From: Bacteroides zhangwenhongii
GTDB taxonomy: Bacteria > Bacteroidota > Bacteroidia > Bacteroidales > Bacteroidaceae
NCBI RefSeq assembly: GCF_009193325.2
Contig: NZ_CP059856.1
Span: 3,658,001-3,722,000 of the forward strand
Direction: 5' to 3'
DNA length: 64,000 bases
This document shows positions 54,632-64,000 of this stretch, one piece after another (position 1 is the first letter of the stretch; the number at the start of each line of letters is the position of its first letter). The notes under the pieces were generated by a model. The model was not told the DNA's origin. It did no database searches and saw nothing but the letters and a program-made list of their open reading frames with translations. Both the position numbers and the translations under genes were made by a program.

Positions 54632-57154
54632 TTACTCGTAGAGGAATTGTGCAGTAGCCCTACAATCCTTATCGGCAGAAAGACAAGCCCAATGTGCGCT
54701 AAACCCTTCGGGGAACACATACGTCATCTCTTCTCCCGCTTTCAATACAAACTCTTTGGACTTTACCTTTTCTTTCAAATAATGAGATACAGACAACCAA
54801 AGCGTCACGGTCACGTCACGGTCGGCTTTCAGCGTCAGTGTCTTTTTATCATAGCCGGTCATCAGATACGGGTCACTCATTACTCCGCTTTTCACCGAAG
54901 TATTCATCCACGGACCACCATGCCCTACCGGTTTCCCCAATTTCCACAAATCATCAATACTTCCAAACCATAATCCGGCTGTCTTCTCCTTATTTATATA
55001 TACAGAGTTAGACGTTCTCGCGTCTCTTCTAACGCCCGACAAAGCCAACAATCCATTCCATGTATTATAGTCATCAATATAATAATTATGTGAAGAAACA
55101 GGCCGCATCATCTTGAACAAAGGTTCTTTCCCTACATGGATTAATGGCAACTCATAGAATGTTCCATGAATATTGGCTAATTCGCGCTCGGACTCTACCT
55201 CGCGTACACAACGAGCACTTTTCATTGTATCAAAAGCCGGATTCCCCTTAGGCAAACGTAAATCACCTTCGGAGGTGTGTAAAATGACAGAAGCCTCATC
55301 CACACTCCACAAGTCTTTCATCAGTTTCTTGTCCACCACTTTCGCATCAAACTGTGCTTGCTTGAAATAATGCACCTTAGTTTCCAATGCTCGGGAAGCC
55401 TGCGGTTCTACAATGCCCGGTGCAAAATCAAAAGTAAACTTACGGAACTCAAATTCTCCTTTATCCACCACTCTTCCATTTTTCATGACGGAAGCATAGC
55501 AGGACATATTATAATTACAACGGTTGCTATACAGTTTAGCTGTAAGAATCTCATCCGCCGTACCCACTTCGGCAAGTCCGGTAAACAACTTTGCAAACTT
55601 CTCACCTGAAACAAACCGTTCTGTAGTATAATGCAAAACAAAGCTAACCTGTCCGTCTGTCAACGCTTTCAAACGTATCCATTCACCTTTCACATTCTCC
55701 GGAAAGATAAAATCCCGGTATTCCTCCCCTTTCAGTTGGAAAGTTTTATAGTCTGTCCATTCATTATTCCCTTTCTTGTCTATCTGAACAACAAAAGACA
55801 GAGGAGATTTGGAATGGTTAATAATATGTGCCATACGTCTGTCGAATCCGGCAAACAGATAAGGCTCGCTTACTTTCGTCGAAGAGACAACGTCCTTCAG
55901 CCAAATAGCTCCATATCCGGTAGCCGGTCCCCAATTCAGGAAATCTTTTTTCTTTCCGAACCACAAATTGGATTGTGGCTGACCGGTGAGGATATTTCCC
56001 TGAATACTCGACTCATCGGTTGCCAATACAATCTGCCCGTTCCATGAACAGAAATCCGGGATATAGCGCAAATGGGAGGCTATCGGACGAATACCGGATG
56101 AGTTGTCCTTTGAGAAAGTTGCGGGAAAATCGAAAAACATCCCATGCATATCCATCATCATCTCATTCCCGCCAATCTCGCGGATACGGGGCCATTCGGT
56201 AAACCAGCCATGAGAAGGATCATTATTGTAGGCGGCTTTTGGAAGCAGATAGGTACTCCACCGACCATTTTCCATCACTTTCAAGCGGATAGAGCGCTTG
56301 TCCCATCCCATTGTCCACAATGGGGCCTGTTCGTCAGGAACCGCCTTAATACCATTACGCGTAGTAACATCCGTAAATTGCCTGCGTTCAACAACCGTAA
56401 ATTTCTTACCATCATACTCTGCCAATACACCATATTTCTCCGGTCCTTTTTGCCCTTCTACGGGAACTTGCCAATCTTTCGGATTCTCACCGGCTTCTCC
56501 ATTGTTTGCAAGCACCAGCTTGCCTTGCGCTGTATATCCACCTTTACCGTGCCATCCGGGCAACGGGTTATGATACAATTTCTTGGTCTCCAGCGTATGC
56601 ACGTTCGCCTCATAAAGCATACCTTCCATATCATAGTAATACACTTTATTTTGGGGGTCGGTCAGATGACGGGCAATCGCAGTAATACGTCCCGGCATTT
56701 GTTTAATAGGAATTGTCCGAATATTCCCTTCAGTATCTATCAGATAGTGACCTATCAACAACTGATTGGACTCCGCATGAATCATACGGGCAGCAGGAGT
56801 TCCTCCCACACTACCCTCATAAATCTTCATATTCTTATTCTTATCGACAATGTACAATTTATGTTCACTACCCTTCGGCTCATGGGCCGCATAGTTCACC
56901 ATATACAGTTTACCCTGCCAAGGAACAATCGCACCAATTCCACACTCATTTCCAAATCCATACTTCCCATTGATACGAGCATGAGCGTATGTTGTGAGAT
57001 GCGGATACACTCCACTGATACAACGTTCTCCGGATATTTCCGCAATATTCACACTATCTTTGTCCGGTCTAAAAGGAACTTGTTGGCTACCGGTACAAAC
57101 CGCCATCAGTATAAGTCCTGCCAAGCTATAGCAGCCTGTTAAAATTCGATTCAT
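54632..57154 (-). CDS. Exported protein of unknown function with internal duplication
   Basis: This 840-residue protein has a lipoprotein-like signal (LILMAVCTGSQ, Cys about residue 20). I do not recognise a catalytic motif. The first part (about 40-330) reads like a beta-propeller (WQGKLYMVNYAA, NKVYYYDMEGMLYEAN). A module at about 338-545 is repeated at about 663-840: SCSWNG-like DFCSWNGQIVLATDE against YNTWNGLLALSG, NLWFGKKKDFLNWG against GLWFGSIDDLWKLG, and SEPYLFAGFDRRM against SDPYLMTGYDKKT. The duplicated parts end in beta-sandwich-like stretches. The operon position suggests glycan binding or a new glycosidase. Confidence 0.6.
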   Translation of the reverse strand: MNRILTGCYSLAGLILMAVCTGSQQVPFRPDKDSVNIAEISGERCISGVYPHLTTYAHARINGKYGFGNECGIGAIVPWQGKLYMVNYAAHEPKGSEHKLYIVDKNKNMKIYEGSVGGTPAARMIHAESNQLLIGHYLIDTEGNIRTIPIKQMPGRITAIARHLTDPQNKVYYYDMEGMLYEANVHTLETKKLYHNPLPGWHGKGGYTAQGKLVLANNGEAGENPKDWQVPVEGQKGPEKYGVLAEYDGKKFTVVERRQFTDVTTRNGIKAVPDEQAPLWTMGWDKRSIRLKVMENGRWSTYLLPKAAYNNDPSHGWFTEWPRIREIGGNEMMMDMHGMFFDFPATFSKDNSSGIRPIASHLRYIPDFCSWNGQIVLATDESSIQGNILTGQPQSNLWFGKKKDFLNWGPATGYGAIWLKDVVSSTKVSEPYLFAGFDRRMAHIINHSKSPLSFVVQIDKKGNNEWTDYKTFQLKGEEYRDFIFPENVKGEWIRLKALTDGQVSFVLHYTTERFVSGEKFAKLFTGLAEVGTADEILTAKLYSNRCNYNMSCYASVMKNGRVVDKGEFEFRKFTFDFAPGIVEPQASRALETKVHYFKQAQFDAKVVDKKLMKDLWSVDEASVILHTSEGDLRLPKGNPAFDTMKSARCVREVESERELANIHGTFYELPLIHVGKEPLFKMMRPVSSHNYYIDDYNTWNGLLALSGVRRDARTSNSVYINKEKTAGLWFGSIDDLWKLGKPVGHGGPWMNTSVKSGVMSDPYLMTGYDKKTLTLKADRDVTVTLWLSVSHYLKEKVKSKEFVLKAGEEMTYVFPEGFSAHWACLSADKDCRATAQFLYE

Positions 57155-57180
57155 AGCTATTAAATATTAAATGTTGTTTT

Positions 57181-59211
57181 TTATGGCACATAAGGGAAAG
57201 TATCCGAGTCCTCCGACAGTAGCAGAATAGAGAAAGCGCTTGACCATCCAAAATGCATGGCGGTCATCCCCTCTCCGGTAGCGGAATTCCAATTTTCACG
57301 AATAGGATATCCCGGATCTGCAAGACCTTTCAACCTGTCAGGCAACAAACGTGTATACTTCTCCGCATCTTCTGCAAAACCATAATTCTTCCAGCCGCGA
57401 ATGCCAAAATAAGTATAGTTCATCCAAGTCTGTCCACGGAAATACCCCCTGTCCGGTCGGTATAACGGGTGTTTATGATTCAAGCTGGAGAAAGGAAAAT
57501 AAGTACCAAACAACTCAGGGTCCAGCATGTTCTTCTTGACAGCGGCAGCCTGCTCAGGAGTAGCCACTTTCGTAAACAAAGGAATCCATCCTGAAATATC
57601 AATTACTTTCACCAACTCTCCCGTACCGAGTTTACGGTCATAGAAAAATCCGGTTTCCTTATCAAAGAATTTGTCTTGAATCATTTTCCTCAATTTCTTT
57701 CCTTCCGCTTTCAAAGTAGCGGCTTGTTCTTTATCTCCTATCTCTTCCAGCATATAAGCCAAATAAAATTTCTCAGCGCACAGATAACTGTTCAATTCTA
57801 TAGATTCCTGGTCAAAAGAGTAAGCGTCTTCCGCATTCTTCAACATCTTCACTCCATGAAATTTTACCGCCACGTCCATACCGCTTTCCCATTGTCCCAT
57901 ATATACTTTCGGTCCTATACCTCCATATTCGCACAAACCGTTCTGATCATGGTCTCTGTATGTGTATCTCCACTTATGATATTTCAATAATTTGGGTAAC
58001 ATTTCTTTGATAAATGCTTTATCTCCTGTACGTTGATACACCATATAGGTAGCCCATCCGGCAATAGGCGGTTTGGAACAAGCCTTATTATTATCTTTCT
58101 GATACAAAGAGACCAAATCAATAATCATCCCTTCCGGAGTCTGAAAATCAAACATGGTACGCATCTGGTCTTTTGCCAATTCCGGATTGAAAATAGACAA
58201 GGCGGTTGCGTGTTCCCAACTGTCCCATGCCCAAAAAGCATCAAAATGACCGGTAGCAGGTTGTACACCGGCATGTTTCAAGTCTCCGGCAGCACTGCGC
58301 CAATTGGTATGCAATGTCATCAAAGCTTTTACAGCCCATTTCCGGTTACGGTCACTTTGCAAATAAGGAGTCGGACGTTCCAAAATACTGTTGATATAAC
58401 CTTCCCAACGTTTTTGATTTTCTTTTAGATACTTCTTGGCTTTCTTTACCTCCAATGTCCGGTGAACAGAGATCGCTTCCTCTTGAGAGGCTGCCGGACA
58501 ATAGGTAGTAAAAGTATAAAAGACATACGACTTTCCCGGGCGCAACTGTTTACTTTCCATTGTCGTTTCGTATGTATTCTTAGCTTTCATCGTCAAGACA
58601 CTATTTTCAGGAAACGATACCACAAAATGATGCTTGTTATCCGCAACGCCTATTCCTAAAGAATTTTTAGAAAGAGCCTTGCATTGAGCGTCTTTATAGG
58701 TCGCTTTTCCACTCAATAACGCACCGATTGTTTTCTCCTCTGTCCCCTGATTGATCAGTGTATATTCAATCATCGTACTTCTATCGGACACTGCAATCTC
58801 TTTGAGTTGGATAAGGATATCACCGGCTTGTAATTGTTGACACAACCTACCGGGCAGATATTCGTGGGTCGCCTTTCCGGTAAAAGGAATCTTCTTCATA
58901 TCCTGACCGACTTTCTCCACTACCGTCAACTTCTCAAAGCAATCCGACAACCATTGGAGTTTCAGCGAACGCTCTCCTGCAAATGCCGGCCCTCTGAATC
59001 CGCCGGTCAACGACAGATTAGAAGGATTATTAAAGCCATAACCGTGCCAATCACCCAAGTCAGAAAAGAAATATCCGTTAGGAGATACACTATATCCTAC
59101 TTCAATATTCAGCAGATTCACAAACTGTTCCTGCTTAAACTTTCCTTTTCCAAAAACCTGGGAAAAAGACCAGACCAATACGGCTGCTATCAAAACTATT
59201 TTCCGTTTCAT
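57181..59211 (-). CDS. GH63-like glycosidase
   Basis: The ATG at 59211 (676 aa) is used; a GTG one codon upstream is possible. A signal peptide (1-21) is followed by an N-terminal beta-sandwich (about 25-260) and an (alpha/alpha)6 barrel with GHFDAFWAWDSWEHATALSI, whose Asp in WDSWE is the expected general acid, and PIRENWNSATGEGM, whose Glu fits the general base of YgjK-like GH63 enzymes. Members hydrolyse alpha-glucosides or alpha-galactosyl-like linkages, including the Glc caps of N-glycans. The gene is 13 bp downstream of the GH36 gene. Confidence 0.8.
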   Translation of the reverse strand: MKRKIVLIAAVLVWSFSQVFGKGKFKQEQFVNLLNIEVGYSVSPNGYFFSDLGDWHGYGFNNPSNLSLTGGFRGPAFAGERSLKLQWLSDCFEKLTVVEKVGQDMKKIPFTGKATHEYLPGRLCQQLQAGDILIQLKEIAVSDRSTMIEYTLINQGTEEKTIGALLSGKATYKDAQCKALSKNSLGIGVADNKHHFVVSFPENSVLTMKAKNTYETTMESKQLRPGKSYVFYTFTTYCPAASQEEAISVHRTLEVKKAKKYLKENQKRWEGYINSILERPTPYLQSDRNRKWAVKALMTLHTNWRSAAGDLKHAGVQPATGHFDAFWAWDSWEHATALSIFNPELAKDQMRTMFDFQTPEGMIIDLVSLYQKDNNKACSKPPIAGWATYMVYQRTGDKAFIKEMLPKLLKYHKWRYTYRDHDQNGLCEYGGIGPKVYMGQWESGMDVAVKFHGVKMLKNAEDAYSFDQESIELNSYLCAEKFYLAYMLEEIGDKEQAATLKAEGKKLRKMIQDKFFDKETGFFYDRKLGTGELVKVIDISGWIPLFTKVATPEQAAAVKKNMLDPELFGTYFPFSSLNHKHPLYRPDRGYFRGQTWMNYTYFGIRGWKNYGFAEDAEKYTRLLPDRLKGLADPGYPIRENWNSATGEGMTAMHFGWSSAFSILLLSEDSDTFPYVP

Positions 59212-59227
59212 CACTATTTTGTTTTTC

Positions 59228-61414
59228 TTATTTTACCTCCTGAAGCTCCAAAGCTAAACTGGAATATTCACTCTTCAATAGATTTTTCAGAGAAATTCCT
59301 TCTTCCATCAAGATTCTTCCGCTAATCACCTTGTCGTGCAGCGAACAGGGCTTATCTTCCTTTACTGCCGTCAGATCAACCAAACGATACATCTTCCCTG
59401 CATCCAATCCGTTCATACGCACATTCGGAATCACCATATTCAGAAGATGGGAAATCTTGTATACATAGAAAACCGCTCTGTCTTTCTCAGGCGTTACATA
59501 CATTAAAGAAGAAACACCCTTATTGTCATAAGGAGAGACCAACCGATATAAATCTCCGAGCTGCACCACCGGACGAATATTCTTATAAGCGGCAATGGCA
59601 CGTTTAGCAAATGCCTTATCTTCCTCACTCATTTCTTTCGGCTGAATTTCCATACCCAATCGCCCGGACATAGCCACATCAAAACGGAATTTCAACGGAA
59701 TACGACGTCCTGTCTGGTGATTCTTGTCCGCACTGACATGAGAAGCCATCGCTATAGCCGGATAAAAGCCCGACACTCCCCACTGAAGGTAGATACGTTG
59801 CAAAGCATCCGTATCATCGCTAGTCCAAAATTCATCGAAATAAGGTAATATTCCATAATTCACACGACCGCCACCTCCGGCACATGCCTGCATTACCAAC
59901 TTCGGATATTTGGAACGAATGCGTTTCAGAACTTTGTTCAACCCTCTATGATACTCAATATAAAGATGAGACTGTTTATTCTTTGGCAAGTAAGAAGAAC
60001 CGTAGTCCATCAAACTGCTGTTATCATCCCATTTCATATAAGCTATTTCCGGATACTTAGTCATCAGATTATCAACTACACCAAACACAAAGTCCTGTAC
60101 TTCCGGATTCGTCAAGTCCAATACCACTTGCGTCTTGCCACGCCCTGTAGAAAGCGGACGGTTCTTAATCCTCATCACCCAATCGGGGTGTTTTTCAAAC
60201 AATTCACTTTTGGTATTGGCCATCTCCGGCTCAATCCAAATGCCGAATTTGATATTGTGCTTTCGGGCAGACCGTAATAAACCCTCTATTCCGTCAGGTA
60301 ACTTTTTCTTGCACACTTCCCAATCACCCAAACTACTGTTTGCACCGTCCCTCGGATATTTGTTTCCGAACCAACCGTCATCCATTACAAACAACTCACC
60401 TCCCATAGCAGAAAAAGCTTCCATCATTTGGTCCATTTCTTTTTGGTTCACTTTGAAATAAACCCCTTCCCAACTATTCAACAAGATATCGTGAGGACGT
60501 TTGCCCTGATTCAGTTTATATTCGCGCGCCCAGCGATGAAAAGCGCGGCTCACTCCCCCTTTGCCATTCGTGCTGTAAGTCATGGCAAATTCCGGAGTAG
60601 TAAACACCTCGTCAGGCTCTAATATATAATGTGACGTTTCTTCATTGATACCTGCCGACACGTTGAATTTTGTATTATGCACATCCATTTTAATAAGGTA
60701 GGTACCGGTCCACGCCAATGTACCTCCCAATACATGCCCGTTTTCTTCCTGAGGCCTGCCATCCATTGTCAGCATAAATGAAGGATTATCCGTTTCGGTA
60801 TTTGCCAATCCATCCTTATTGGAAATCACTTTCTGTCCGTTCGTCAGTTTTTCTTCATCCTGTGTACATTCAGCCCCCCAGAAACCATGAAAATGTGTCA
60901 TCCAGTTGTCACCGCGCGGTACAGGCATAAAAGCTGAAGCGAACCGATACAAGGTAATGGGCTTCTTCCCATGATTTTCCACTTCCACCCAAGTAGAAAT
61001 GATATCAGTTCCTTTATAAGCTTTATAAATCTGCTTCAACACAAAAGGATAAACTTTATCCTTCATCCGGATCTCCGTGACTTCCGCCTCATTCGAGGTA
61101 TATTGTTTCACCTCCTCTACAGCCAAGTCCAACGACATATTGCCATCGGCGTGTGTCACTGCCATCGCTCTTTCTCCCGGAGTATTCAGTCCGAACACCG
61201 GATAACTTTCCAGTCCGAAAGCCAGTCCGCTGTCATAAATGCCTTGTATATCTTTCTCAAAAATACGACAACCGTAATATTGAAACTTCGATTTCTCACC
61301 GGGAACCGCAGCGATTAATAAAGAGGTATTAGGAGTCGAAATCAAGTAATCCTTCGCATATAAATTACCGGAAAGGACTCCTAATCCCAACATCAAGAGA
61401 GCTTTTATTTTCAT
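59228..61414 (-). CDS. GH36 alpha-galactosidase
   Basis: I chose the ATG at 61414 (728 aa), which starts the signal KIKALLMLGLGVLSGNLYA; MNIMK from 61423 is possible. The enzyme has the N-terminal beta-supersandwich, the (beta/alpha)8 barrel and a C-terminal beta-domain of GH36. FVMDDGWFGNKYPRDGANSS and SSLGDW bind substrate; YMKWDDN gives predicted nucleophile D463 and WTSDDTDA gives acid/base D533. GIWIEPEMANTKSELF is also typical. It should remove terminal alpha-galactose (or alpha-GalNAc) in the periplasm. Confidence 0.9.
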   Translation of the reverse strand: MKIKALLMLGLGVLSGNLYAKDYLISTPNTSLLIAAVPGEKSKFQYYGCRIFEKDIQGIYDSGLAFGLESYPVFGLNTPGERAMAVTHADGNMSLDLAVEEVKQYTSNEAEVTEIRMKDKVYPFVLKQIYKAYKGTDIISTWVEVENHGKKPITLYRFASAFMPVPRGDNWMTHFHGFWGAECTQDEEKLTNGQKVISNKDGLANTETDNPSFMLTMDGRPQEENGHVLGGTLAWTGTYLIKMDVHNTKFNVSAGINEETSHYILEPDEVFTTPEFAMTYSTNGKGGVSRAFHRWAREYKLNQGKRPHDILLNSWEGVYFKVNQKEMDQMMEAFSAMGGELFVMDDGWFGNKYPRDGANSSLGDWEVCKKKLPDGIEGLLRSARKHNIKFGIWIEPEMANTKSELFEKHPDWVMRIKNRPLSTGRGKTQVVLDLTNPEVQDFVFGVVDNLMTKYPEIAYMKWDDNSSLMDYGSSYLPKNKQSHLYIEYHRGLNKVLKRIRSKYPKLVMQACAGGGGRVNYGILPYFDEFWTSDDTDALQRIYLQWGVSGFYPAIAMASHVSADKNHQTGRRIPLKFRFDVAMSGRLGMEIQPKEMSEEDKAFAKRAIAAYKNIRPVVQLGDLYRLVSPYDNKGVSSLMYVTPEKDRAVFYVYKISHLLNMVIPNVRMNGLDAGKMYRLVDLTAVKEDKPCSLHDKVISGRILMEEGISLKNLLKSEYSSLALELQEVK

Positions 61415-61437
61415 GATATTCATATTAGAACAATTAG

Positions 61438-62793
61438 TTATTTTTTCGCTTTCAACACTGACGAATGGATCGAAGTACCCTCCAAACGGATTTGATAAGG
61501 CCATTGCGCCTCTTTCTCCAACTCTTCTTTCGGAGTGCTCCAAGGCTTCACAAAGTCCCAATGTTCGGTCGGAGCACCCGTAACCACCAACCACAGGAAC
61601 TGAGTATCTTTGGGAATCTCAAAACGAACAGTGCCGTTTTCTCCGTTCTTACCTCTATACATATCACCATAAAGGCACTTTCCTGCTTTATTAACAACAA
61701 CAAATCCATATCGCCAACCGGCCTTATCCACCCGTTCCGAACGGAATCCCTCACTACCGGCAATACCTTTGAAATCCAAAGACACAATTTTTCCACTTTC
61801 CGGCACATTCAGCCGAATGGCATTATACCCATAATTTTGCGGACAACGCGTCGAAGCTATCTGATACCACCCGTCGGCCACCTTATCCAATTTGCAACGA
61901 TGCTGATTGGCATAGCTGCTACATATACTTTTTATACGTGGAATATCCCAAGCAACAAAGCGGGATGCCGCTTCATAAATTTCATCATTGAACTGTTGCT
62001 GATTAAGTCCGGTCAGCCGCTTATAGGTAGCAGCCGGATCTTCCTTGCCCTCTGCCTGCCGCCATATCCGGGATATGATATCTTGCCCGTGCTTATTTGC
62101 CCAATATTCCATAAACTGCGGAGCGTGATACATATTGTGCACACTCAGCAATGAATAATGTGTCTGATCCATATAGGCATCCAAATGATACTGCTCTATG
62201 GTAGTCCAATCCGAATATACCTGCCATAACATCCATTGCGATGTATATTCCACCAATGGGCTGCTCACCGGAAAGCTACGGGCACCGTCAGCTCCTACCA
62301 TATACTGGAAAGAATGCCCCATCTCATGGGCCAGTGCACAATAAGGATAAGATTGAGCACGGCAAGGACGCATCCACATCATGCCTACTCCCTCGTCTCC
62401 CCAACCGAAAGCGGATGTCTGATCATCATTGTACATCCAGATTATCATCTTATAACGACTTGAGAATGACTTCTTCTTATCAACAAACTTCAATTTATCC
62501 ACATAATAATTATAAAAGCGTTCGCCTTCTCTTAATATCTCTTCCGGACAGAAGCGTTTGCCTTTATCAGCGTATTTCGTCGGTTCCTTACCAAAAGACT
62601 TTGCCCAAAACAACACCAGATTCTCTGACTCCGTCATATAATCATAACTGAATTGTCCGTCAGGCTGGTTAAACTTGTTCTCCTTTAAAGATTTTGCCGG
62701 AATAAATATCTCTTTTTTAGCAGATTTTGCTTGTGCAATCTCTCCCGACAGGAACCATATCACCAGCAATGTTAACAAATACATTCTATTCAT
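61438..62793 (-). CDS. Exported HExxH putative metallopeptidase
   Basis: This 451-residue protein has a signal peptide (1-22, ending QAKS). YCALAHEMGHSFQYMVGADG is a zinc HExxH motif; a Glu a few tens of residues later (PLVEYTSQW) could be the third ligand. The C-terminal third is beta-rich (IRLNVPESGKIVSLDFKG, WRYGFVVVNKAGKCLYGDMY). I cannot name the peptidase family with confidence. It sits 20 bp after the M60-type peptidase gene; the two may act on the same glycoprotein. Confidence 0.65.
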   Translation of the reverse strand: MNRMYLLTLLVIWFLSGEIAQAKSAKKEIFIPAKSLKENKFNQPDGQFSYDYMTESENLVLFWAKSFGKEPTKYADKGKRFCPEEILREGERFYNYYVDKLKFVDKKKSFSSRYKMIIWMYNDDQTSAFGWGDEGVGMMWMRPCRAQSYPYCALAHEMGHSFQYMVGADGARSFPVSSPLVEYTSQWMLWQVYSDWTTIEQYHLDAYMDQTHYSLLSVHNMYHAPQFMEYWANKHGQDIISRIWRQAEGKEDPAATYKRLTGLNQQQFNDEIYEAASRFVAWDIPRIKSICSSYANQHRCKLDKVADGWYQIASTRCPQNYGYNAIRLNVPESGKIVSLDFKGIAGSEGFRSERVDKAGWRYGFVVVNKAGKCLYGDMYRGKNGENGTVRFEIPKDTQFLWLVVTGAPTEHWDFVKPWSTPKEELEKEAQWPYQIRLEGTSIHSSVLKAKK

Positions 62794-62813
62794 ATCAGTT
62801 ATTTCTTTATCAA

Positions 62814-64000
62814 TTATCGATTATACATATTCCCATATTTCGAATCTCTTTCTTTCATCCTCTTCTGCTGCTCCAAATCCTCCGTCCATTGGAAGTCTAC
62901 TTTTGTTTTTTTTCCGTCGGCCGCAATAGCATAGACTTTCGTTTTCTCATCTACTGCCACACCTTCCACTGTAAACTGTTGCAAAGGAGCGACAAATACA
63001 AGTTTTCCTTTCTGAAAGACTTCGTATGCCACTACACCTTTCCAGTCCTTCATGGTAAATGTATTTCCCTTGCATACAGCCGTACCCGTTTCTACAGGCT
63101 GGGGATTCTTGAATAAATCGACCGTATTATCCGTAATATACCAGAAAGGCAATTGCTGTTTCGGATACTTCTTCGCTTTTATTTCCTTTCGTGTCTGTTC
63201 GATATCTTCCGCCGTCACTTCAAACATTCTTTTTCCGTAGTCGTTCACTTCCTGTCTGAAAGGTTTCAGAAAACCGAATTTCTCGAAGAAAGGAGTTAAA
63301 TCCATCTTTGCCGCCGCACAAGCCTTTTTCACAAACTCCAATTGACATTTCCCGGCTGTAACCGGATTAGGAGTAGTTCTGACAGCCTCATACAAATCCT
63401 TATAAAAATCATCATTACCTTTCACCTTAGCGCAATAAAGATACAATTGCCAAAAAGGAACCAGCCGACAATGGTTGATACGATTCTCATTGTGTGCAAG
63501 ATTACGGGTAAAGTATTCCGTCATCGCACGTTCATACCAACAGTCATCATAGGTTTTCGTAGGCCGTTCCACTTCTTTCTGAAGACGCGTTGTCATACCA
63601 AATGCATCCTGCACGTACAGGCAATAAATATTATTCGTCACCTCCGTCATGCCATGCCATTTGGCTCCCGGACGTATCTGATTGATATGCCCTATCTCAT
63701 GTGCCGGTCCCCAAAGGGCAATGCCGGTCAGTTTGTCAATATCACAAACTTTCTCCATCGTGCCGATACCATAAGCCGTACGATAATTGGGCGCATACAT
63801 ATATCCCTTATTTACTACATGGCAATATTGCCGGTTCTTAAACCGCTTGTCTGTATACTTGTCCAATCCCATAAACTCATGTTCCAGCGTCACAATGCGG
63901 TCGAATACTTCCACCAACGCCTTACCATCCGGTGTATATTGCCTGAAGCTCTCCACCGGAAAGGTAAGGTGGGTATACTCACCCAATACATCAAAATACT
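62814..64000 (-). CDS. M60-family (enhancin-like) mucin peptidase, 3' part
   Basis: The frame is open to the right edge, so the N-terminal part, including signal and any binding domains, is outside; about 394 residues are present. WGPAHEIGHINQIRPG followed by GMTEVTNNIY gives the gluzincin pattern HExxH plus a distant Glu of the M60-like family. Bacteroides M60 members cleave the peptide chain of mucin-type glycoproteins next to O-glycans. It is the first gene visible of a large operon whose other products are glycosidases, so the complete locus probably attacks a glycoprotein. Confidence 0.85.
   Translation of the reverse strand, partial: YFDVLGEYTHLTFPVESFRQYTPDGKALVEVFDRIVTLEHEFMGLDKYTDKRFKNRQYCHVVNKGYMYAPNYRTAYGIGTMEKVCDIDKLTGIALWGPAHEIGHINQIRPGAKWHGMTEVTNNIYCLYVQDAFGMTTRLQKEVERPTKTYDDCWYERAMTEYFTRNLAHNENRINHCRLVPFWQLYLYCAKVKGNDDFYKDLYEAVRTTPNPVTAGKCQLEFVKKACAAAKMDLTPFFEKFGFLKPFRQEVNDYGKRMFEVTAEDIEQTRKEIKAKKYPKQQLPFWYITDNTVDLFKNPQPVETGTAVCKGNTFTMKDWKGVVAYEVFQKGKLVFVAPLQQFTVEGVAVDEKTKVYAIAADGKKTKVDFQWTEDLEQQKRMKERDSKYGNMYNR

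Noticed and set aside
1..64000. tRNA, rRNA, tmRNA and phage attachment sites
   Set aside because: I looked in the intergenic spaces and saw no cloverleaf-like or rRNA-like sequence and no integrase.

Overview
The window is a piece of a Bacteroides chromosome, close to B. thetaiotaomicron, B. ovatus or B. xylanisolvens in gene content. The evidence is SusC/SusD pairs, a hybrid two-component regulator, many exported glycoside hydrolases, Bacteroides-type promoters (-7 box TAnnTTTG), a Bacteroides menaquinol:fumarate reductase and Bacteroides-type insertion sequences. It holds 39 protein genes, two of them cut by the window edges. I saw no tRNA, rRNA or CRISPR array.

Region 1 (1-7443, + strand) is the end of a glycan-utilisation operon: a GH130 mannosyl-glucose phosphorylase (5' end outside), a GPH-type sugar symporter, a GH78 alpha-L-rhamnosidase lipoprotein, an SGNH-like protein and a sialate O-acetylesterase-type enzyme, closed by a hairpin terminator. 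Region 2 (7500-12680, +) is housekeeping: a GNAT-like protein, parE, coaD and an S41 protease. Region 3 (12720-19290) is accessory: an AAA-ATPase-like gene that has lost its nuclease domain, an HU-like gene behind a 22-bp-periodic leader, an IS256-family element (8-bp target duplication) interrupted by an IS110/IS1111-type element, and a RhuM-Fic gene with a perfect inverted repeat over its predicted start point.

Region 4 (19331-35249) is a complete polysaccharide utilisation locus. A surface glycan-binding lipoprotein, SusC, SusD and two GH30 lipoproteins read leftward. A divergent hybrid two-component system reads rightward, and a likely operator of 22-bp-spaced repeats lies between them. 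A GH18 enzyme and a divergent AraC regulator follow. Region 5 (35269-42957) holds the fumarate reductase operon (C-A-B), an NgoMIV-like restriction-modification pair, and a carboxyltransferase whose lipoyl-like tail lacks the biotin lysine.

Region 6 (43142 to the right edge, - strand) is one tight operon of eleven genes with gaps of about 10-33 bp: an M60-type mucin peptidase (cut by the edge), a second HExxH protein, GH36, GH63, an internally duplicated protein of unknown function, GH97, an unassigned six-hairpin protein, a second GH97, a signal-bearing Gfo/Idh/MocA oxidoreductase, a HEAT-DUF1080 protein and a cytoplasmic Gfo/Idh/MocA oxidoreductase. Peptidases, classical hydrolases and a likely 3-keto-glycoside (oxidation then elimination) module together suggest breakdown of a glycoprotein glycan. 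This is the best candidate for an undescribed system here; the 22-bp-periodic leader at 14207-14470 is the most unusual DNA structure.
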